This document shows positions 1 to 7,799 of a stretch of 64,000 nt of DNA, in pieces. Source of the DNA: JBGPEQ01 sp050180895 (lineage in GTDB: Bacteria; Pseudomonadota; Alphaproteobacteria; Dongiales; Dongiaceae); the NCBI GenBank assembly GCA_050180895.1, contig JBFXDS010000001.1:806001-870000 (forward strand). Reading direction: 5' to 3'. Made by a program: the position numbers and the translations under genes. Within the stretch, counting starts at the first letter, position 1. Every line of letters begins with the position of its first letter. The notes beneath the pieces were generated by a model. The model was not told the origin of the DNA. It ran no database searches and saw nothing but the letters and a program-made list of their open reading frames with translations.

Positions 1-2
1 TC

Positions 3-503
3 CTCGCGCGCATGGAGACGGCGATGACCGAAGCATTGGCCGAGCTGTGGCCGCTGCGCGACGAAGCGGTGCCGCTGACCACCACGGCGGCGGCGGTAAC
101 CCTGGCCTCGATCGTCGAGAAGGAGACGGGCAAGGCGGAGGAGCGGCCGCGCGTCGCGGCGGTGTTCTTCAACCGGCTCGCCCGAGGCATGCCGCTGCAA
201 TCCGATCCGACCGTCATCTATGCGCTGACCGACGGCGCCGGGCCGCTCGACCGCGCGCTGACGCGAGCGGACCTGCAGGTCGCCGATCCCTTCAACACCT
301 ACGTCAATGCCGGCCTGCCGCCGGGCCCGATCGCCAATCCCGGCCGCGCCTCGCTCGATGCGGTCCTGCACCCGGCCACCACCAAGGATCTCTACTTTGT
401 CGCCGACGGCACCGGCGGCCACGCCTTCGCCGAGACGCTCGACGAGCACAACCGCAACGTCGCCGCCTGGCGGAAGCTGCAAACGCAGCAGAGCTCGCAG
501 TGA
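3..503 (+). CDS. mltG: Endolytic murein transglycosylase MltG, C-terminal part
   Basis: Only the last ~166 codons lie in the window; the frame is open through its left edge. MltG is an inner-membrane lytic transglycosylase that cleaves nascent glycan strands and is thought to set strand length. The visible part carries the YceG catalytic region: ASIVEKETGKAEERPRVAAVFFNRL with the active-site Glu in the 'EKE' segment, then LQSDPTVIYAL, the NTYVNAGLPPGPIANPG signature and the terminal DLYFVADGTGGHAF-type motif. The partner yicC-gmk genes follow on the same strand after an intervening reverse-strand gene, matching the usual alphaproteobacterial mltG-yicC-gmk order. The N-terminal membrane anchor is outside the window. 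Confidence 0.93.
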   Translation, partial: LARMETAMTEALAELWPLRDEAVPLTTTAAAVTLASIVEKETGKAEERPRVAAVFFNRLARGMPLQSDPTVIYALTDGAGPLDRALTRADLQVADPFNTYVNAGLPPGPIANPGRASLDAVLHPATTKDLYFVADGTGGHAFAETLDEHNRNVAAWRKLQTQQSSQ

Positions 504-519
504 GGGCGCCGAGGGCCGG

Positions 520-1281
520 CTATATCTTCTTCGGCAGTCTGCGGAACAGCGGATCGGTCAGCGCCGGCGGCAGCGCGGCGGTCAGCCAGACCACGGCATA
601 CATCGGCAAGGGAAAGGCGATGCGACCACGGTTGCGGGCAAGGCCGCGTCGGATGATGGCGGCGGCGCGCTCCGCCGTCATCAGGAACGGCATCGGGAAC
701 TCATTGTTGGCGGTCATGCGGCTGACGACGAAGCCGGGACAGATGACGTTGACCTCGACGCCGTGCCGATGCAGGTCGCCGCGCAGGCCTTCGCCCCAGA
801 CGCGCACCGCCGCCTTGCTGGCGGAATAGGTGGGGGCGCCCGGAAAGCCGCGGAACGAGGCGAGCGAACTCATCAGCGCAATCTGCCCGCGACCGCGGGC
901 GACGAGTTTCGGAATCAGCGGCAGCACCGTGTTGTATACGCCATCCAGATTGACGGCGGCGACCTTGCGCGTCTGCTGCTCGGTCTCGACGCCGTTGCCG
1001 GTGCCGCCGCCCGTTCCGGCATTGGCGATCACCAGGTCGACGGGCGCGGCCGCGTCCACCTCCTCGATCCAGCGTGCCATGCCCGCCCGGTCGGTGACAT
1101 CGACGACCGCGGTGCGCACCGTCGCGCCGCGCTGCCGGCACGCCATGGCAACAGCGTCCAGCCGGGCGGCGTCGCGCCCGCCGAGGGCGATACTCGTCTC
1201 GGGACCGGCGTAGGCCAGGGCCAGGGCTTCACCGATGCCGCTGCTGGCGCCGGTGATGAGCAGGCTGCGCGGGTTCTGCAT
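520..1281 (-). CDS. SDR family NAD(P)-dependent oxidoreductase
   Basis: A 253-residue classical short-chain dehydrogenase. The Rossmann motif TGASSGIG is at residues 10-17, NAG at about 87-89, catalytic Ser at 138/139 and the YSASK motif gives Tyr152 and Lys156. The C-terminal ~60 residues hold a hydrophobic stretch (PLPMYAVVWLTAALPPAL) that could sit on or in the membrane, as in some SDRs acting on lipids. It lies on the opposite strand between mltG and yicC, its stop only 16 bases from the mltG stop. The substrate cannot be deduced; catalytic competence looks intact. Confidence 0.85.
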   Translation of the reverse strand: MQNPRSLLITGASSGIGEALALAYAGPETSIALGGRDAARLDAVAMACRQRGATVRTAVVDVTDRAGMARWIEEVDAAAPVDLVIANAGTGGGTGNGVETEQQTRKVAAVNLDGVYNTVLPLIPKLVARGRGQIALMSSLASFRGFPGAPTYSASKAAVRVWGEGLRGDLHRHGVEVNVICPGFVVSRMTANNEFPMPFLMTAERAAAIIRRGLARNRGRIAFPLPMYAVVWLTAALPPALTDPLFRRLPKKI

Positions 1282-1374
1282 GGCATCGCTTGTTGCCGAG
1301 TGTATGCAAGTATATAGTGGCCAAAATCGGCTCTACCACTAGATTTCGTGATTACTCGGAGATCTGGAGACTCC

Positions 1375-2280
1375 TTGCCCATTGCCAGCATGACCGGTTT
1401 CGCGCGCGGCGAGGGCGCCGATGGCGCCGATATGCATCCGGGCCTGCACTGGGCCTGGGAGGTGAAGAGCGTCAACGGCCGCAATCTCGACGTACGCTGC
1501 CGGCTGCCCGTCGGCTTCGAAGCGCTGGAGTCCGTCGCCCGCGCCGCCATGGCGGAGCGGTTCAGGCGCGGCAACATGTCGGTCAGCCTGACGCTGTCGC
1601 GCGGGGGGGAGCCGCCGCGTGTGCGCATCAACCGTGCGCTCCTGGATCAACTCGTGGCGCTCGTCGGCGAGTTGCAGGTCAAAGTGGCGGCCGAGCCCCC
1701 GCGGCTCGACGGCCTCATCGGCATCCGCGGCGTCGTCGAGGTGGTCGAGGAGGAGGAGCCGACCGAAGCGCAGCGGGCGACGCGGCTCGGCCGCATGACG
1801 GAGACGCTGACGCGTGCGCTCGAGGCGTTGGCGACGATGCGGCTCGCGGAGGGCGCCCGGCTGGCCGCCGTGGTCGGACAGCATCTCGACAGCATCGAAG
1901 CGCTGCGCCAGCGCGCGGCGGACGCGGCCGGGGCGCAGCCCGCAGCGCTGCGGGCGCGCCTCAAGGCCCAGGTGGAGGCGCTGCTCGAGGCGTCGCCGGC
2001 GCTGCCGGAGGAGCGCCTAGCCCAGGAGGCGGCGCTGCTGCTCAGCCGCGCGGACGTGCGCGAGGAGCTCGATCGCCTGAGCGCCCACGTCGCCGCCGCG
2101 CGCCAGCTGCTCGCCGAGGGCGGCACCGTCGGCCGCAAGTTCGATTTCCTGTGCCAGGAGTTCAACCGCGAGGCGAACACGCTGTGCTCCAAATCGGCGG
2201 ACGTCGAGCTGACGGCCATCGGCCTGGACCTCAAGGCCGCGATCGACCAGCTGCGCGAGCAGGTGCAGAACATCGAATGA
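1375..2280 (+). CDS. yicC: YicC family endoribonuclease
   Basis: About 301 residues. It matches YicC: SMTGFARGEG near the N-terminus, an N-domain with WEVKSVNGRNLDVRCRLP, and a C-terminal DUF1732 part with GRKFDFLCQEFNREANTLCSK and the ending DLKAAIDQLREQVQNIE. YicC proteins of other bacteria cut RNA, and the gene usually sits beside gmk as here. I prefer the TTG at 1375: it is preceded by GGAGA at 1366-1370 and gives MPIASMTGF, like most homologues. A GTG at 1348 would add nine residues, and the ATG at 1390 is another choice. The C-terminal half is rich in Ala, Glu and Arg and helical. Confidence 0.88.
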   Translation: MPIASMTGFARGEGADGADMHPGLHWAWEVKSVNGRNLDVRCRLPVGFEALESVARAAMAERFRRGNMSVSLTLSRGGEPPRVRINRALLDQLVALVGELQVKVAAEPPRLDGLIGIRGVVEVVEEEEPTEAQRATRLGRMTETLTRALEALATMRLAEGARLAAVVGQHLDSIEALRQRAADAAGAQPAALRARLKAQVEALLEASPALPEERLAQEAALLLSRADVREELDRLSAHVAAARQLLAEGGTVGRKFDFLCQEFNREANTLCSKSADVELTAIGLDLKAAIDQLREQVQNIE

Positions 2281-2333
2281 CGCAAAACCGCGTGAATTTC
2301 AACGTGTCAGCGCCGGTCATGCTGCTGGAAAGA

Positions 2334-2463
2334 TTCACCGCAGAGACGCGGAGGCGCAGAGAAGTCGCGGAGCATCAGCGGAGCAGATTCGATCGCGCTC
2401 GTGGACCGCGCCCATTGATTAGTCGCTTCTTTTCTCTGCGTCTCTGCGTCTCTGCGGTTCACC
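2334..2463. repeat. Intergenic inverted repeat with 'GCAGAGACGC' arms
   Basis: The arm at 2334-2363 (TTCACCGCAGAGACGCGGAG..) is repeated inverted at 2432-2463 (..TCTCTGCGTCTCTGCGGTTC), separated by about 70 bases. The right arm has tandem GCAGAGAC units. This type of arm occurs between genes in many bacteria. It fills nearly all of the yicC-gmk gap and ends 20 bases before the gmk start, so a transcript crossing it would form a long hairpin. Confidence 0.8.
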
Positions 2464-2482
2464 TTTTTCCCTGCGACCAGAC

Positions 2483-3151
2483 ATGACGATGTCGAAGACG
2501 CGGGCCTCCAAGGACGAGGCCGGCGAGATCAGGCGGCGCGGGCTGATGCTCGTGCTGTCGTCGCCGTCGGGCGCCGGCAAGACGACGATCTCGCGCAAGC
2601 TGCTGGAGCGCGACGGCAACCTCTCGATGTCGGTGTCGGTGACCACGCGGCCGCGGCGGCCGGGCGAGGTGAACGGCGCCGACTACCACTTCATCGACGC
2701 GGCCGAGTTCGACCGGCTGGTGGGCGCCGGCGCGCTGCTCGAGCACGCGAAGGTGTTCGGCCACCACTACGGCACGCCGCGGGCCGCGGTGGAGACGGCG
2801 CTGAGCGCAGGCCGCGACGTGCTGTTCGACATCGACTGGCAGGGCACGCAGCAGCTGGAAGAGCGGGCGCGGGAGGACCTGGTCAGCGTGTTCGTCCTGC
2901 CGCCCTCGACGCGCGAGCTGGAGCGGCGGCTCAAGTCGCGCGCGCAGGACAGCGCCGCGGAGGTCGGCCGCCGCATGGCCAAGGCGGCCGACGAGATGAG
3001 CCACTGGGCCGAGTATAACTACATCATCGTGAACCACGACATCGAGACGAGCACGCGGCGCGTGCAGGCGATCCTCCAGGCCGAGCGCCTGCGCCGCGAC
3101 CGGCAGGTCGGGCTGTCGGACTTCGTCAAGGCGCTGCGCGAGGGGCGGTAG
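2483..3151 (+). CDS. gmk: Guanylate kinase
   Basis: A 222-residue protein catalysing GMP + ATP to GDP + ADP in nucleotide salvage. The P-loop SSPSGAGKTT is at residues 26-35, followed by the GMP-binding segment SVSVTTRPRRPGEVNGADYHF and the FDIDWQGTQQL motif. Length and layout are typical, apart from a ~20-residue charged N-terminal extension (MTMSKTRASKDEAGEIRRRG); the start could be at either of two close ATGs (2483 or 2489). It follows yicC after the inverted repeat and is followed by a palindromic element before the convergent rsmA. Confidence 0.96.
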   Translation: MTMSKTRASKDEAGEIRRRGLMLVLSSPSGAGKTTISRKLLERDGNLSMSVSVTTRPRRPGEVNGADYHFIDAAEFDRLVGAGALLEHAKVFGHHYGTPRAAVETALSAGRDVLFDIDWQGTQQLEERAREDLVSVFVLPPSTRELERRLKSRAQDSAAEVGRRMAKAADEMSHWAEYNYIIVNHDIETSTRRVQAILQAERLRRDRQVGLSDFVKALREGR

Positions 3152-3194
3152 GGGGAGCGCTGGCTTCGGCCGCTCTGGCGGCGCGGGATCGACG

Positions 3195-3283
3195 ATGTGC
3201 GTCCTTCGACAAGCTCGGGATGAGGGATATCGGTTCTGCCACCAAGATTTCCCCTCATCCCGAGCTTGTCGAAGGACGCACAT
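3195..3283. repeat. Palindromic intergenic repeat, copy A
   Basis: Perfect 31-base arms (3195-3225 and 3253-3283, containing GTCCTTCGACAAGCTCGGGA) around a 27-base loop. It sits between the convergent gmk and rsmA and ends four bases before the rsmA stop codon. Related copies are at 5283, 16759, 45757, 59100 and 60666. The loops of all copies share a TGGTGGCA-like core, so the element has an orientation. Confidence 0.9.
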
Positions 3284-3286
3284 TCG

Positions 3287-4150
3287 TTATGCAGGCCGAA
3301 CGTACATCGCCAACGCGCGCGCCAGCGCGCAGAACTGGCCGATATCGAGTTCCTCGGCGCGGGCCGTCTCCGGCACGCCGGCTTGTGCAAGCAGCGCGCC
3401 GGGATCCGTGGTCAGCGACTTCAGGCTCTGGCGCAGCATCTTGCGGCGCTGGCCGAAGGCGGCGGCGGTGACGCGCTCGAGGAGGGCGCGGTCGGCCGGA
3501 TGGAGCGGCGCCGGACGAGGCGTCAGCTGCACCACGGTCGAGGTCACCTTGGGCGGCGGCGTGAAGGCGCGGGCGGGAATGTCGAAGAGGCGGCGCACCT
3601 CGGTCAGCCACTGCGTCAGGATGGTCAGCCGGCCATAGTCCTTCGTGCGCGGCCTGGCGGTCAGGCGGTCGGCCACCTCCTTCTGGAACATCAAGGTCAG
3701 GCCGGCGAAGGCGTCGATCGAGCCGAGCCATTCGAGCAGCAGCGGCGTCGCCACGTTGTAGGGCAGGTTGGCGACGATGCGGCGCGGCGGCGCGCCGAGC
3801 CGCGCCACGTCCTCCTTCAGCGCGTCGGCAAGCCTGATCGTCAGGCGGCCGGGGAATGCGGCGGCCAGCTCCTCCAGGGCGGGCGCGCAGCGGTCATCGC
3901 GCTCGATCGCGATCACCTGCCGGGCGCCGAGCTCGAGCAGCGCGCGGGTGAGGCCGCCGGGACCGGGGCCGACCTCGACGACCGTGCCCTGCGACAGGTC
4001 GCCGGCAGTACGGGCGATGCGCCGCGTCAGGTTGAGATCGAGCAGGAAATGCTGGCCGAGCGCGCGCCGGGCGCCGAGCCCATGGCGGGCGATGACGTCG
4101 CGGAGCGGCGGCAGGTCCGGCGCCGCGGCGGCGGCCGGACCGTCGTTCAC
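3287..4150 (-). CDS. rsmA: 16S rRNA dimethyladenosine transferase RsmA (KsgA)
   Basis: A 287-residue SAM-dependent enzyme that dimethylates two adjacent adenosines in helix 45 of 16S rRNA. Motifs: LGQHFLLD near the N-terminus, the SAM-binding VVEVGPGPGGLTRALL, then IAIERDDR and the catalytic NLPYNVATPLL. The start is the GTG at 4150, which overlaps the surA stop by 4 bases (GTGA), so translation is probably coupled to surA. The same frame stays open upstream into surA, but that part has no similarity to the family. In many proteobacteria pdxA lies between surA and rsmA; here it is absent. Confidence 0.95.
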   Translation of the reverse strand: MNDGPAAAAAPDLPPLRDVIARHGLGARRALGQHFLLDLNLTRRIARTAGDLSQGTVVEVGPGPGGLTRALLELGARQVIAIERDDRCAPALEELAAAFPGRLTIRLADALKEDVARLGAPPRRIVANLPYNVATPLLLEWLGSIDAFAGLTLMFQKEVADRLTARPRTKDYGRLTILTQWLTEVRRLFDIPARAFTPPPKVTSTVVQLTPRPAPLHPADRALLERVTAAAFGQRRKMLRQSLKSLTTDPGALLAQAGVPETARAEELDIGQFCALARALAMYVRPA

Positions 4151-5094
4151 TGGCGGATGTCGACGTAGGCCGACCGGCGGATGTCGCGCAGGTAGCCGCG
4201 GGCCATCAGATCGAGACGGTCGCGCACGAGCCTTTCGGATATCTGCTCGCGGGTGAGGGCATCGGCTTGCGCCGCGCGACGGTCCACCAGCGCCACGATG
4301 TGGAGGCCGCCGTCGCTGCGGATCGGGCCGGTGACGGTGCCCGGGGCCATGGTCTCGACGGCCGCCGCAAGCTCCGGCGCCAAGTCGCTCGGCGCGACCC
4401 AGCCGAGGAGGCCGCCATTGCCGGCGGAGGCCGCCTGCGAGAACTGGCGTGCGACGGCGCCGAAGTTGGCGCCCTGCTTGAGCTGCTCGAGAAGCCGTTG
4501 CGCCGCCTCCTGAACAGCGGGGGTGTCGTTGGGGTCGTCGATCGAGAGGAAGATCTCGGCGACCCGGTATTGCGTCGTGCCCTGGTTCTCCCGCATCTGC
4601 CGCTGCGCGTTGTCGATGTCCTCGTCGGTGACGACGATGCCCGGGCGGAACTTGCGGCTCACCAGCAGGGACCAGGCGACTTCGGTGCGAATCTGCTGCT
4701 CGATCCACGCCGGATCGATGCCGTTCTGGGTCAGCGCCGTCCGGAAGTTCTCCGGGCTCAGATTGTTGCTCCGGGCGAGCTGCGCCATGCGTTCGTCGAT
4801 GCGGTCCTGCGACACGACGATGCCTTCTCGATCGGCGGCCTGCTGGCGCAGACGCTCGTCGATCAGCGCGCGCAGCACCTGCGGCCGCAGGCGCTGCTGA
4901 ATTTCGGGCGTGTTCTGCATCTGGCCGGAGGCGACCAGCATCCGCGTGCGGGCGGCGAGATCGATGGCGGTGATCGCCTCGTCATTGACGAGCGCCACGA
5001 TGCGCAGCGTATCCTGCGCCGTGGCCGGCCCCGCTGCCAGCGCCGTCAGGGCGACCAGTACCAGCCAGGAGAATCGGCGTGCCAACTGCGACAT
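4147..5094 (-). CDS. surA: Peptidylprolyl isomerase SurA-like periplasmic chaperone
   Basis: A 315-residue secreted protein. The signal peptide MSQLARRFSWLVLVALTAL.. has an ATA-Q cleavage site near residue 26. The N-terminal SurA domain (DTLRIVALVNDEAITAIDL, the first part of the chaperone module) is followed by one parvulin domain at about 170-265 with the NFGAVARQFSQAASAGNGG and LGWV motifs. SurA escorts outer-membrane proteins, including LptD, whose gene is immediately upstream on the same strand. I chose the ATG at 5094 because it starts the signal peptide; the frame is open further upstream. One parvulin domain instead of the two in enterobacteria is normal in this class. Confidence 0.9.
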   Translation of the reverse strand: MSQLARRFSWLVLVALTALAAGPATAQDTLRIVALVNDEAITAIDLAARTRMLVASGQMQNTPEIQQRLRPQVLRALIDERLRQQAADREGIVVSQDRIDERMAQLARSNNLSPENFRTALTQNGIDPAWIEQQIRTEVAWSLLVSRKFRPGIVVTDEDIDNAQRQMRENQGTTQYRVAEIFLSIDDPNDTPAVQEAAQRLLEQLKQGANFGAVARQFSQAASAGNGGLLGWVAPSDLAPELAAAVETMAPGTVTGPIRSDGGLHIVALVDRRAAQADALTREQISERLVRDRLDLMARGYLRDIRRSAYVDIRQ

Positions 5095-5421
5095 GGTGCG
5101 ATGACGAGATCCACGTGGGAGGACTCCATCCGGAAATCCCGCCCGGGTTTCCGTTTGGTGCCCTGCCAATATAGGCGGGCGGACGGCGCGAGACAATGCG
5201 CCCGGGGGCCGCGGTGCGGGGACCGCCGTGGCGCCCTACTTACAGCTCCGCGGTTTGCGGGTCGGGAGATCGGGATCAGCAACCTGCGTCCTTCGACAGG
5301 CTCAGGATGAGGGGCTTTCTTCTGCCACCAAGTCTGTCCCTCATCCTGAGCCTGTCGAAGGACGCAGGATCGTCGTGCAGTCCGAAGTGTGCGCATACCG
5401 GGGCGAGTGCGATACCCGTGC
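5095..5421. other. lptD-surA intergenic region
   Basis: A gap of 327 bases between the lptD stop and the surA start. It holds palindromic repeat copy B (5283-5368) and a GC-rich leader of about 185 bases before surA. I see no coding potential, and no convincing sigma-70 promoter on inspection. The repeat could separate surA-rsmA transcription from lptD. Confidence 0.5.
5283..5368. repeat. Palindromic intergenic repeat, copy B
   Basis: Perfect 30-base arms (5283-5312 and 5339-5368, with CTTCGACAGGCTCAGGATGA) and a 26-base loop containing TCTGCCACCAAG. It differs from copy A by the change AAGCTC to AGGCTC, and both of its arms carry the same change. It lies between lptD and surA. Confidence 0.9.
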
Positions 5422-7602
5422 CTAGCCGCCGGTATCCAGGCCGAGGTTCTTGAGACCGATGGAGAATCCGACCTGCCAATTGGGGTCGCGCTCCTGGTCC
5501 TGATACTCCTCGCGGGCGACGGAGAGGCGAATGTCGAAGCATTCGTCCTCGTACTCGATGCCGACGCCATAGGAGAGGACGCGGTCCGATTCGATGTCGT
5601 ACCGACCGGCGATGAAGCCCGACCAGTAGTCGGTGAACTGCGAGCTGATCTTGCCGGCGACCTCCTCGCGATCGCCGAACTCGGTGTTGGGATCGGCCTC
5701 GTCGCTGAGGAACGCATAGGACAGGTTCAGGTGCAGCTTGGGCGGCCCGGCGCTGACGAGCACCTCGTTGCGGCGCGGGTCGAGGGAGTTGGCGTCGTAG
5801 CGGAAGCGATAGAACAGATCGAACTCCTCGATGGGCGACAGCTGAACGGATCCGACGATGTCCGAGAAATTGTCCTCGACGCCCGATCCGGTGGCGAAGT
5901 TGACGTCGTCGTTGAATTGGTAGCTCTGGCCGAGGAAGAGGCTGCCATAGCCGCCCTCGTCGGTGACGAAGCTCCAGCGCAGGCCATAGGTGGCGCGCTG
6001 CCCCGTGTCGACCTCATCGAGGCCGGCGAAGCGGTTGGGATCGAACAGATTGGTATCGTCGAACTCGATGTCCAGGCTGTCCTCGTTCGGAATGTCGCCG
6101 AAGTTGCTCTTGTTGGGAGCGGCGGTGACGGCGGCGATCGGCTCGACGATTTCCTGCCAGCCGTCGTGGCCGCGCACGAACGGATAGCGCCATTCCACGG
6201 ACAACTGGGGAAACAGCCGGGCGGCGACGCCGTCTTCGGTGGGGCCGTCCGGGTTCGGGTCGTCGGTCGCGGGATCGAAGTCGTTGAAGGAGTAGAGGTC
6301 GGCGCGCATGGTCGCCGAGATGGTGTAGATGTCGCCCCACGACGAGGTGAAGGGCATCCGCCACCCGCCGTTCAGGGATGCGCGTCGCACATCGCGGCCG
6401 TCGATGCGCGACAGCACCATGCCGTTGGCGTCGAAGGTGAAGTAGCCGCTGAGGACCACCGGCTCGCTGACGTAGTTGTAGTCGAAGAGCGGGGCGACGA
6501 TCGGCGCCTCGTCGTTGATGTCGGTGTCGCGCGTGCCATAGAAGGAGTAACCCTGGATCGCCGCGTAGTTGCGGCGGTCGAACATCTCGGCGAAGGCGCG
6601 GCTGGTGAGCGTGCGGTCGTCGGAGAAGTCGAACAGCCGCTCGTAGGTCTTGTCGGTCGCCCGCTCGAGATCGAAGCCCCAACGCCAGTTCCGATCGATG
6701 TCGAAGCGGCCGGTGGCATCGATATGGCCGCGGAAGTCGCCGTCGCCGAGGCCGACATCCGGCTCGTTCTCGTCGATGAAGGTGCCGCTGGCCGAAATCG
6801 CGAGCAGGCCGTCATCGAGGCGCTGGCGATAGGTGCCGAAGAGCACGGGATACTCGTTGGTCGAGACGATCGGCGCGACCGTCAGGTCCTTGTCCGGCGC
6901 GATCGCCCAGAAATAGGGCGTCTGCATGTGGGCGCCGAGATCGTCGTTGTATCCGAACCGCGGCGTCAGGAAGCCGGAGGCGCGCTCGACGGTGCCATCG
7001 GGGTGCTGGAAGTAGGGCGTGTAGAGCACGGGCACGCCGAAGAACTCCAGCCAGGCGTCCTCGTACTCGATGGTGTGTGCCGCCTCGTCATAGGTGACCT
7101 TCACCGCCTTGATCTGCCACAGGGGCGCGCGCGTCGGGTCCTCGGCGCACAGCCGGCAGGGCGAATAGACGGCGTAGTCGAACTCGTTGACGTTGCCGCC
7201 GGTCCGCCGGCCCGAGGCCGCCGCCAGGCGCGACTGATCGCTGAGCAGCAGGCGGATGCTCTCGATGGCGGCTTCCTTCAGGTCGTCGCGCAGCTCGACA
7301 TACTCGGCAAAGACGGTGTTGCCGCTCTCGTCGGTCAGGCTGACGTTGCCGGAGGCGGTGACGGTGCGCGAGACCTCGTTGTAGGACACGGTGTCGGCAT
7401 GGAGGACGCGGTCGCCGCGGGAGATCTCGACATTGCCGCGCGCGGTGACGATGCCGAGCTCGCGGTCGTAGGTGACCTCGTCGGCCAGCAGCAGAACCGG
7501 AATTTCGCCCGCCGGCTCGCCGGCCTCCTGCGCGCGCGCGGCGCCGGCCAGTACCAGCAGCCCGCAGGCGAGCACGATCCCCCGAAGCCAGCCGCGCGTC
7601 AT
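5422..7602 (-). CDS. lptD: LPS-assembly protein LptD
   Basis: A 726-residue outer-membrane protein that inserts lipopolysaccharide into the outer leaflet with LptE. The signal peptide MTRGWLRGIVLACGLLVLAG ends in ARA at about residue 24. An OstA/LptA-like beta-jellyroll domain follows (LLLADEVTYDRELGIVTARGNVEI and repeats, roughly 35-150), then the LptD barrel with many aromatic beta-strands. YSPCRLCAEDPTR near residue 165 supplies two cysteines that could form the disulfides seen in LptD proteins. The start is the ATG at 7602, which begins the signal peptide. surA follows downstream. A very long open frame on the opposite strand is a GC-driven shadow. Confidence 0.95.
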   Translation of the reverse strand: MTRGWLRGIVLACGLLVLAGAARAQEAGEPAGEIPVLLLADEVTYDRELGIVTARGNVEISRGDRVLHADTVSYNEVSRTVTASGNVSLTDESGNTVFAEYVELRDDLKEAAIESIRLLLSDQSRLAAASGRRTGGNVNEFDYAVYSPCRLCAEDPTRAPLWQIKAVKVTYDEAAHTIEYEDAWLEFFGVPVLYTPYFQHPDGTVERASGFLTPRFGYNDDLGAHMQTPYFWAIAPDKDLTVAPIVSTNEYPVLFGTYRQRLDDGLLAISASGTFIDENEPDVGLGDGDFRGHIDATGRFDIDRNWRWGFDLERATDKTYERLFDFSDDRTLTSRAFAEMFDRRNYAAIQGYSFYGTRDTDINDEAPIVAPLFDYNYVSEPVVLSGYFTFDANGMVLSRIDGRDVRRASLNGGWRMPFTSSWGDIYTISATMRADLYSFNDFDPATDDPNPDGPTEDGVAARLFPQLSVEWRYPFVRGHDGWQEIVEPIAAVTAAPNKSNFGDIPNEDSLDIEFDDTNLFDPNRFAGLDEVDTGQRATYGLRWSFVTDEGGYGSLFLGQSYQFNDDVNFATGSGVEDNFSDIVGSVQLSPIEEFDLFYRFRYDANSLDPRRNEVLVSAGPPKLHLNLSYAFLSDEADPNTEFGDREEVAGKISSQFTDYWSGFIAGRYDIESDRVLSYGVGIEYEDECFDIRLSVAREEYQDQERDPNWQVGFSIGLKNLGLDTGG

Positions 7603-7799
7603 TGGCCCTACTGTCCCCTGGCCGATTCGCTGCGGCGCACTAGAGCAGGATTTGCCGGCCATTTCTAGAGTCGGACCGGATCGACCGCGCGTGTACGGCT
7701 TTATCCGCCCGTTCCGCTGTGCTAGAGGACGGGCCGATCGTACGGCTGCGGCGGCCCTGCAGGTCCGCCGCGCGTCATGTCAGCAGGCGGATTCAGTCC

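Noticed and set aside
5389..7668. A 759-codon open frame on the plus strand across lptD
   Set aside because: It is antisense to lptD, has low-complexity Val/Glu/Arg-rich content without family motifs, and arises from high GC codon bias. The lptD frame has a signal peptide and clear domains.
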